From assembly GCA_045652245.1 (NCBI GenBank), contig JAZRTY010000002.1, positions 1-35,505 on the forward strand: DNA of 35,505 bases, read 5' to 3'. Position numbers and translations under genes: made by a program. This DNA comes from SIG622 sp045652245 (GTDB lineage: Bacteria; Bacillota; Clostridia; Oscillospirales; CAG-382). Shown here piece after piece: positions 31,676 through 35,505 of the stretch. The notes beneath the pieces were generated by a model that saw only the letters and a list, made by a program, of their open reading frames with translations, did not search any database and was not told the DNA's origin. Each line of letters starts with the position of its first letter. Position 1 is the stretch's first letter.

Positions 31676-32491
31676 TTAATAATTCAAAGTAATTTCTGCT
31701 TTGACAGCACTTTTAAGTGCGTCCAAAGCGTCACACCAATCATCGATGTCCTTCAAAAGTTCTTCCTTGTTATCGATGGTAAGTAACACCGTGTACCACA
31801 AATTTTCTACGGTAACCTGTGTTATATCAGTATGTTCCAACATCATTATTACAGCTTCTTCAAGTACAGTATCCAAGTTCTTGAAGTTAAATACCTCTGA
31901 TTCGTGATCGATATTGTATCCGGCTTTACCACCGTAATACACTTCCCAAAAATCAGGAATATCAACAAACAAATTCTTATCGCTATCAAAGATTTCATAC
32001 ACGATAGGAATCTCAATTAATTTTCTTTTTACTGTGCTTTCAAAGTCAAACACTTTGTCAACATCATTCAAACCACAACTTAAATTCACTTTTGGTGTTG
32101 TTTTTTCATAGTAACCAACAACATAAGGAACTTTCTCAAAATATTTACCATTAAACGCAAATAAATCTACCTGTACAGAAAGACTTATAGGATCATTTAT
32201 GAGCTTATCTTCTATATACTCCTTAACCATATCCAAAGTATCACAAAAGTTTACTGATACAATACCTCTTTCATCTGGTATATAAGGATATACTAACTTC
32301 GTTATAGAAGTTACAACTGCAAAAGGAGGAACTTGAACAAACATTTCACCTGCATTATACATACGATATGACGAGGTAAAATTATCAACATTCTTTCCAA
32401 CCCAATCGAGTCTTTTTGTCAACACAGGAGAAACAACTCCTGAAATATCTGATAAAAAGTCTTTTTCTCTATAGACAACTTTCTTTTCCAT
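31676..32491 (-). CDS. Hypothetical protein downstream of the 20-bp repeat array
   Basis: 271 residues, acidic, soluble, no recognised family. It starts MEKKVVYREKDFLSDISGVV, has a beta-rich centre (SLSVQVDLFAFNGKYFEKVPYVVGYY) and acidic helices near the C-terminus (EELLKDIDDWCDALDALKSAV). ATG 32491 is chosen because GGAAAGG lies upstream; a TTG seven codons earlier is inside that site. The array of six 20-bp units at 32511-32630 overlaps its leader, so the gene is a candidate for control by, or for encoding the partner of, whatever binds there. It does not resemble known replication initiators. Confidence 0.65.
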   Translation of the reverse strand: MEKKVVYREKDFLSDISGVVSPVLTKRLDWVGKNVDNFTSSYRMYNAGEMFVQVPPFAVVTSITKLVYPYIPDERGIVSVNFCDTLDMVKEYIEDKLINDPISLSVQVDLFAFNGKYFEKVPYVVGYYEKTTPKVNLSCGLNDVDKVFDFESTVKRKLIEIPIVYEIFDSDKNLFVDIPDFWEVYYGGKAGYNIDHESEVFNFKNLDTVLEEAVIMMLEHTDITQVTVENLWYTVLLTIDNKEELLKDIDDWCDALDALKSAVKAEITLNY

Positions 32492-32510
32492 ATAAAAACA
32501 CAACCTTTCC

Positions 32511-32630
32511 AATTTTATAAATCTACACTTATTTTCATGAAATCAGAGCCGGTTTTATAAAACGGATTAGGGTTCCATGAAACCCCTCACCGTTTTATAA
32601 AAACAACAACTCTTTTATAAATCAAATTTC
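32511..32630. repeat. Six-unit 20-bp periodic palindrome array (iteron or centromere-like)
   Basis: Cores start at exact 20-bp steps: 32513 TTTTATAAA, 32533 TTTCATGAA, 32553 TTTTATAAA, 32573 TTCCATGAA, 32593 TTTTATAAA, 32613 TTTTATAAA. Each is a short palindrome; the 11 bases between cores are not conserved. Units 1, 3, 5, 6 share one core and 2, 4 another. Two-helical-turn phasing puts all cores on one DNA face. It lies between the 88- and 271-residue genes. Bases 32631-32695 hold no gene. Confidence 0.8.
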
Positions 32631-32695
32631 AATAACCTCTAATACCTACAACCAGCCACCAGCACCTATCTATAATCACCAATAACTTACATAAT

Positions 32696-32962
32696 TTAAC
32701 TATCAAACCCTTTTGCATCCTCTGCCAACAAAACAAGCACTTCTTTTGCTGCTTTCGGAGCTTTAAACTGACAAACAATTTCAATATCCTTTAATTCTTC
32801 CATAACCAACTTCAAAACCAGATCATCCTCAAACAAATCTGCTTTCTTTTTCTTTAACCCAACCGGAAGAATCACGATTAATTTATCGTCGTCCTCATAA
32901 TACTTAATACCATCTTGAAAGTATTCTCTTACAATTTCATCTGTTGTCTTAGCCTTAGCCAT
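32696..32962 (-). CDS. Small acidic hypothetical protein (88 residues)
   Basis: Starts at ATG 32962 with AGGAGTG seven bases upstream, overlapping the previous gene's stop, so coupled to it; the longer frame to 33031 overlaps that gene and is rejected. 88 residues beginning MAKAKTTDEIVREYF, with VILPVGLKKKKADLFEDDLVLKLVMEELKDIEIV, alternating charged helix and strand. No known family. It is the third gene of the ribbon-helix-helix, HTH-like operon and directly precedes the 20-bp array in DNA order. Confidence 0.65.
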   Translation of the reverse strand: MAKAKTTDEIVREYFQDGIKYYEDDDKLIVILPVGLKKKKADLFEDDLVLKLVMEELKDIEIVCQFKAPKAAKEVLVLLAEDAKGFDS

Positions 32963-32975
32963 ACTACTCACACTC

Positions 32976-33641
32976 CTAATAAATATTATTTTCTTCTTTA
33001 ATCTTTTCTTCAACTGACAACAATTCTTCAATCTTCATATAACCCATAAGCATATCTATGATATAAGGTCTTAACCACGTTGCCTTACGAGAACTGCCCT
33101 CGATAAGAGAGAGGAGGTAAGCAAGTTTATGCTTGTCCACCTTTTTTGCGAGTTTCTCTATATAGTCCAAACTGATCTTACGAAGGTACACCAACTCCGA
33201 TAAACAGTCTTGCAGGTCATAAGCTGCTGAATACTTGCTCTCCGGCAAAACTTTTATCATATCCGAAAGAAATAAAGTTTCTCTCGATATTTGACCGCTA
33301 CCCGTGTAGAAGACAAGACGAGCCTCTTCTATATATCCGTCTCTAATAAGTCTCACAGTATGTTCACCAATCTTTGACTTCAACTGTTTTGCCGCCCATT
33401 TTACCGAGTTTTTTGCACTTTCATAAGAGATATTAAATTCGGCGCAAAAAGCCTCGTAGTCATAACCGCATTTGATAAAGAAAGTAATTTTCTTTTTGGC
33501 AGGAGTACGGGACAACCACTTCATTGAATTAACATAGTTGATAAGCTCAGACAACAGTTCTTTTTTATCCTGCAAATTTTCATCTTGACTGTCTTTTACT
33601 GCATTATACTCTCTTGACAACGCTTTGAAGATACTTTCCAT
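32976..33641 (-). CDS. Hypothetical helical protein with HTH-like region
   Basis: 221 residues, almost entirely helical by composition. Residues about 66-95 (YDYEAFCAEFNISYESAKNSVKWAAKQL) have the spacing of a sigma-region-4-like helix-turn-helix, where a frame of -FNIS- and -SAKNSVKWAAKQL- would be turn and recognition helix. The C-terminal half (AYLLSLIEGSSRK, MLMGYMKIEELLSVEEKIKE) looks like packed helices. I do not recognise the family. It begins six bases after the ribbon-helix-helix gene's stop and ends in TAG that is part of the next ribosome site, so the three genes form an operon. A DNA-binding or replication-control role is possible. Confidence 0.6.
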   Translation of the reverse strand: MESIFKALSREYNAVKDSQDENLQDKKELLSELINYVNSMKWLSRTPAKKKITFFIKCGYDYEAFCAEFNISYESAKNSVKWAAKQLKSKIGEHTVRLIRDGYIEEARLVFYTGSGQISRETLFLSDMIKVLPESKYSAAYDLQDCLSELVYLRKISLDYIEKLAKKVDKHKLAYLLSLIEGSSRKATWLRPYIIDMLMGYMKIEELLSVEEKIKEENNIY

Positions 33642-33647
33642 CTGAAA

Positions 33648-33974
33648 TCACCCTTTATTTACATAATTTAACCCTTCATTGAGAGCAACTGAGATGTACC
33701 TGCTTTTACTGCATCCAAGCTCTTTTGCCGCTTTATCAACCATCTTTGTTAAACCCTCTGATGTTCTTACCGTAACAACCTTTTTCTGCTCCGATGTCTT
33801 TTCTGCCTTAGGAATTTCAACACCGGTGCGAGAAAGTTGCATGGCAACAGACAGTAATAATACCTCGGAAATACTCATCTTTTTCTCCCCTGCAATATAT
33901 ACTAACTTATTATAAAGGTTTAAGGAAAGAGCAGTACCGAGAATATGATTTTTCTTCACGCTAAACATTCTCAT
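33648..33974 (-). CDS. Ribbon-helix-helix-like DNA-binding protein, two related halves
   Basis: 108 residues. Two short segments have the strand-helix-helix pattern of ribbon-helix-helix (CopG/Arc-like) proteins: about 4-47 (SVKKNHILGTALSLNLYNKLVYIAGEKKMSISEVLLLSVAMQL) and about 68-107 (VTVRTSEGLTKMVDKAAKELGCSKSRYISVALNEGLNYV). The second is the clearer. Plasmid copy-control and partition proteins and antitoxins use this fold. AAAGGA precedes ATG 33974. Upstream are two ACAC(A/G)TGTCCAA sites 19 bp apart (34021-34051), consistent with autoregulation. It is first in a three-gene operon. Confidence 0.7.
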   Translation of the reverse strand: MRMFSVKKNHILGTALSLNLYNKLVYIAGEKKMSISEVLLLSVAMQLSRTGVEIPKAEKTSEQKKVVTVRTSEGLTKMVDKAAKELGCSKSRYISVALNEGLNYVNKG

Positions 33975-34020
33975 CACGTCCTTTCATATAATAATATTTC
34001 TTTCTGTAGTAAAAGACGTA

Positions 34021-34051
34021 ACACATGTCCAATTTTTATACACGTGTCCAA
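34021..34051. promoter_or_regulatory. Paired operator-like sites upstream of the ribbon-helix-helix gene
   Basis: ACACATGTCCAA (34021-34032) and ACACGTGTCCAA (34040-34051) are direct repeats 19 bp apart, each with a near palindrome ACAyGTGT. Spacing close to two turns suits cooperative ribbon-helix-helix dimers. No clear -10/-35 pair could be fixed around them. Confidence 0.55.
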
Positions 34052-34090
34052 AAATATTATTCTGAAAACACTAATATAACTTCTAACCCA

Positions 34091-34627
34091 TTAACTCAAT
34101 GTTTCTTTGATTTTCTTCACTGCTTTATCACTCTGTAGAAGATATGAAAAAAATTCTACGTAACCAAGTTCTCTGATATGATTAGCGAATTTTCTGATGG
34201 CAATTTTATCTTCGTAATACAAAGACAGCTCTAACAAGCGCCATATGTCTATGCCTTCCAGCAAAAACAAATTTTCACGCAAATCTAAAAACTCTTTAAC
34301 AAGGTGATCTGTATCACATTCCATAATAACATCATCCTCAAAAGGTTCTGTTGTTAAAATATCAAAGCTCTCTATATCCTCATATTCTTCAACCATTTTC
34401 TCAAAGGAAAACGTTCTTTCTCTATACATGCTGAGCTTTTCAAACTTGCTACCTTTTTTATCAATGTATTTCAAGGAAATATACCCATCATCCTTACAAC
34501 CCATTATCTTCAAAAATGCATCTGAAAGATACTCTCTGTTATAGTCATTTATTTCACTAACTAATTTATCAACTTTTTTTAATTTCTCCGATGTCATAAC
34601 CGGATTGATACTAAACGTTACTAACAT
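34091..34627 (-). CDS. Hypothetical protein (178 residues)
   Basis: Acidic soluble protein starting MLVTFSINPVMTSEKL at ATG 34627, with AAGGATGG seven bases upstream. The N-terminal half holds GYISLKYIDKKGSKFEKLSMYRERTF, a beta-type stretch; the C-terminal half is helical (IDIWRLLELSLYYEDKIAIRKFANHIRELGYVEFF). No known family or catalytic motif. It lies 45 bases after the 90-residue gene and 116 bases before the ribbon-helix-helix operon, so it is probably the end of a unit beginning at 34978. Confidence 0.6.
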   Translation of the reverse strand: MLVTFSINPVMTSEKLKKVDKLVSEINDYNREYLSDAFLKIMGCKDDGYISLKYIDKKGSKFEKLSMYRERTFSFEKMVEEYEDIESFDILTTEPFEDDVIMECDTDHLVKEFLDLRENLFLLEGIDIWRLLELSLYYEDKIAIRKFANHIRELGYVEFFSYLLQSDKAVKKIKETLS

Positions 34628-34672
34628 ACCAAACCATCCTTATAATAAATTTGATGGTTAAAAATTCCCTTT

Positions 34673-34945
34673 TTAATAACTATAAATCTTACCTACTTCA
34701 ATAGGTTCAAATAACCCCATTTCAAACATTGCCTTTACAACAGTATAAGAACTCACTTTATTATCTACCTTTAAGAAACTATATGTTGCTGCATTTGAAG
34801 TGAATTTGATCTTTTCACTTTTCTTCAAAGGACCTATAAGACCAAACTTTTTAAGTTCCGGATTGAAGAGAATGAACCCATATCTTCCAGCTCTAAACTC
34901 CTCTGCCATATAAACAGCAAGCTCTAAAGTTTCAAATTTTATCAT
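34673..34945 (-). CDS. Small hypothetical protein (90 residues)
   Basis: Starts MIKFETLELAVYMAEEFRAG at ATG 34945 with an excellent ribosome site (GGAGGTGAATTAGT). It contains the phrase GFILFNPELKKFGLIGPLKKSEKIKF and a C-terminal helix-strand (SYTVVKAMFEMGLFEPIEVGKIY), suggesting a small alpha/beta domain. No recognised family. The ribosome site overlaps the stop of an eight-codon upstream reading frame, which may couple translation. It leads the short unit with the 178-residue gene. Confidence 0.65.
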   Translation of the reverse strand: MIKFETLELAVYMAEEFRAGRYGFILFNPELKKFGLIGPLKKSEKIKFTSNAATYSFLKVDNKVSSYTVVKAMFEMGLFEPIEVGKIYSY

Positions 34946-34951
34946 ACTAAT

Positions 34952-34978
34952 TCACCTCCGATACCGTAAATTAACCAT
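34952..34978 (-). CDS. Possible eight-residue leader peptide
   Basis: GGGAGGTGAA precedes ATG 34978, and the frame MVNLRYRR ends in TGA at 34954-34952, inside the ribosome site of the next gene. It contains three arginine codons (CGG, CGG, AGG). The upstream DNA to 35123 is AT-rich with a TTGACA on the minus strand but no clear -10, and no other gene. Confidence 0.3.
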   Translation of the reverse strand: MVNLRYRR

Positions 34979-35123
34979 TTCACCTCCCGAAAAAGCATTA
35001 TAAAAAACAACGGAAATTTTTAACCATCACCTTTATCACCTTTTCTGGAGCCATAGATGTCAAAACGGGGTTATATATGTGTTTTCGATTTCTATTTATG
35101 TTTTTGAACGTTGCTATTTCAAA

Positions 35124-35168
35124 GTAAAAAAAGATACCACCTTGCTCCCGGAGGAGAGGTAGTATCTA
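35124..35168 (-). terminator. Terminator after the right-edge gene unit
   Basis: On the minus strand AGATACTACCT pairs with AGGTGGTATCT (one G-T), around a TCCTCCGGGAG centre, and is followed by a T-run. It ends transcription of the partial gene and the 26-residue reading frame. Confidence 0.75.
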
Positions 35169-35188
35169 AAACACGTTTGATTTATAAA

Positions 35189-35269
35189 TCAAACCCTTTT
35201 AATGAATTGTCCTTCATATCGTCTGTAATACCAATATATGCCAACTATTAATCCTATTATATATTTCAT
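35189..35269 (-). CDS. 26-residue membrane peptide
   Basis: Starts ATG 35269 with GAAAGGA seven bases upstream and 13 bases after the preceding stop. 26 residues beginning MKYIIGLIVGIYWYYRRYEG: a single hydrophobic helix followed by a basic, aromatic tail, as in small membrane peptides or type I toxin-like peptides. It is too short for homology judgement. Clear ribosome site and following terminator favour expression. Confidence 0.5.
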   Translation of the reverse strand: MKYIIGLIVGIYWYYRRYEGQFIKRV

Positions 35270-35282
35270 GCGCTTTTCCTTT

Positions 35283-35504
35283 CTAAAGTCGTTTTATCTT
35301 TTTAGATATACATTTCAACATCGTAGACACAATATCTTTGTCAACCGGCATCGTGATATAATACGCTGTTCTTCCTGTATTGATTGCATCCACAACATCC
35401 ATCTTGTCATCAATAAAAGAAACCGGTACGAACCATAACCCATTGTATGTATATTTGCTAAAATATTCATTAAACTGTGATGTTGTATGTCTGTCATAAA
35501 TAAT
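35283..35504 (-). CDS. Partial unknown protein, C-terminal end (start outside window)
   Basis: Open from the right edge for 73 codons to TAG at 35285-35283, in the frame whose residues begin IIYDRHTTSQFNEYFSKYTY and include NGLWFVPVSFIDDKMDVVDAI and TAYYITMPVDKDIVS. The protein-like composition and a good ribosome site for the next peptide support it. No family is recognised; start and length are unknown. Confidence 0.55.
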   Translation of the reverse strand: MIYDRHTTSQFNEYFSKYTYNGLWFVPVSFIDDKMDVVDAINTGRTAYYITMPVDKDIVSTMLKCISKKIKRL

Positions 35505-35505
35505 G

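Larger units (their letters stand above)
26213..35505. mobile_element. Integrated mobile element, left part (right end outside window)
   Basis: Start is inferred from the break in the gene at 26188 and from CACCAATTT (26213-26221) facing AAATTGGTG (26330-26338). Content differs from the backbone: nearly all genes are on the minus strand, AT-rich, mostly unknown, with a recombinase, an integrase-domain methyltransferase, repeat arrays and a ribbon-helix-helix-like gene. No capsid, terminase, relaxase or VirB/D4 gene is visible, so whether it is a prophage, integrated plasmid or conjugative element cannot be decided. Confidence 0.75.

Noticed and set aside
32511..32630. CRISPR array interpretation of the 20-bp periodic repeats
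   Set aside because: Conserved cores are only about 9 bases with 11-base gaps and no cas genes; the layout fits protein-binding iterons instead.

Overview
The window looks like a chromosomal segment of a low-GC, spore-forming anaerobic Firmicute (Clostridia, probably Oscillospirales/Ruminococcaceae-like gut lineage). The evidence is a spoVAC homologue, a T-box leader, strong AGGAGG-type ribosome sites with some TTG starts, an oxygen-sensitive indolepyruvate:ferredoxin oxidoreductase, and many short intergenic hairpin repeats. The species cannot be named from sequence alone.

Bases 1-26.2 kb are host backbone. First come a SLOG-fold protein, a tRNA-Leu(GAG), a CapA-type lipoprotein, an MFS transporter, a small unknown gene and a MATE exporter. 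From 6.1 to 15.2 kb lies an aromatic amino acid cluster: a T-box leader whose specifier I read as Tyr UAC, a sodium:solute symporter, an acyl-CoA ligase, IorA, IorB, a phenylacetate-CoA ligase, a double-ACT protein and a PLP aminotransferase. Together these can convert imported aryl-acetates to aryl-acetyl-CoA, reductively carboxylate them to aryl-pyruvates, and transaminate them to aromatic amino acids, or run the reverse. T-box control (on when charged tRNA is scarce) favours the biosynthetic direction. Then follow DusB, a U32 RlhA-like protein, MreC, MnmG, SpoVAC, a small membrane protein, a YmdB-type phosphoesterase and an FAD dehydrogenase. A cluster of DnaA-box-like sites lies at 24.29-24.55 kb. 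Structured repeats at 15.35-15.92 and 22.16-22.44 kb show compensatory stem changes.

From about 26.2 kb to the right edge the character changes. A gene with a good ribosome site is broken after about eight codons, and what follows is AT-rich, almost entirely minus-strand, and mostly unrecognised: an integrated mobile element whose right end lies outside the window. At the place where an integrase would normally sit there is instead a fusion of integrase-type DNA-binding domains to a Dam-class adenine methyltransferase. Next is a compact operon of two related unknown proteins, a small serine recombinase and a 47-residue protein. Farther right are a Cys-rich protein, several unknown proteins, a double ribbon-helix-helix-like protein with phased operator-like repeats upstream, an HTH-like protein, and a six-unit 20-bp-period palindromic repeat array (32511-32630) that resembles plasmid iterons or a partition centromere.

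The most novel items are the integrase-methyltransferase fusion, the 20-bp phased array with its neighbouring operon, the covarying intergenic element, and the T-box-linked reductive aromatic pathway.
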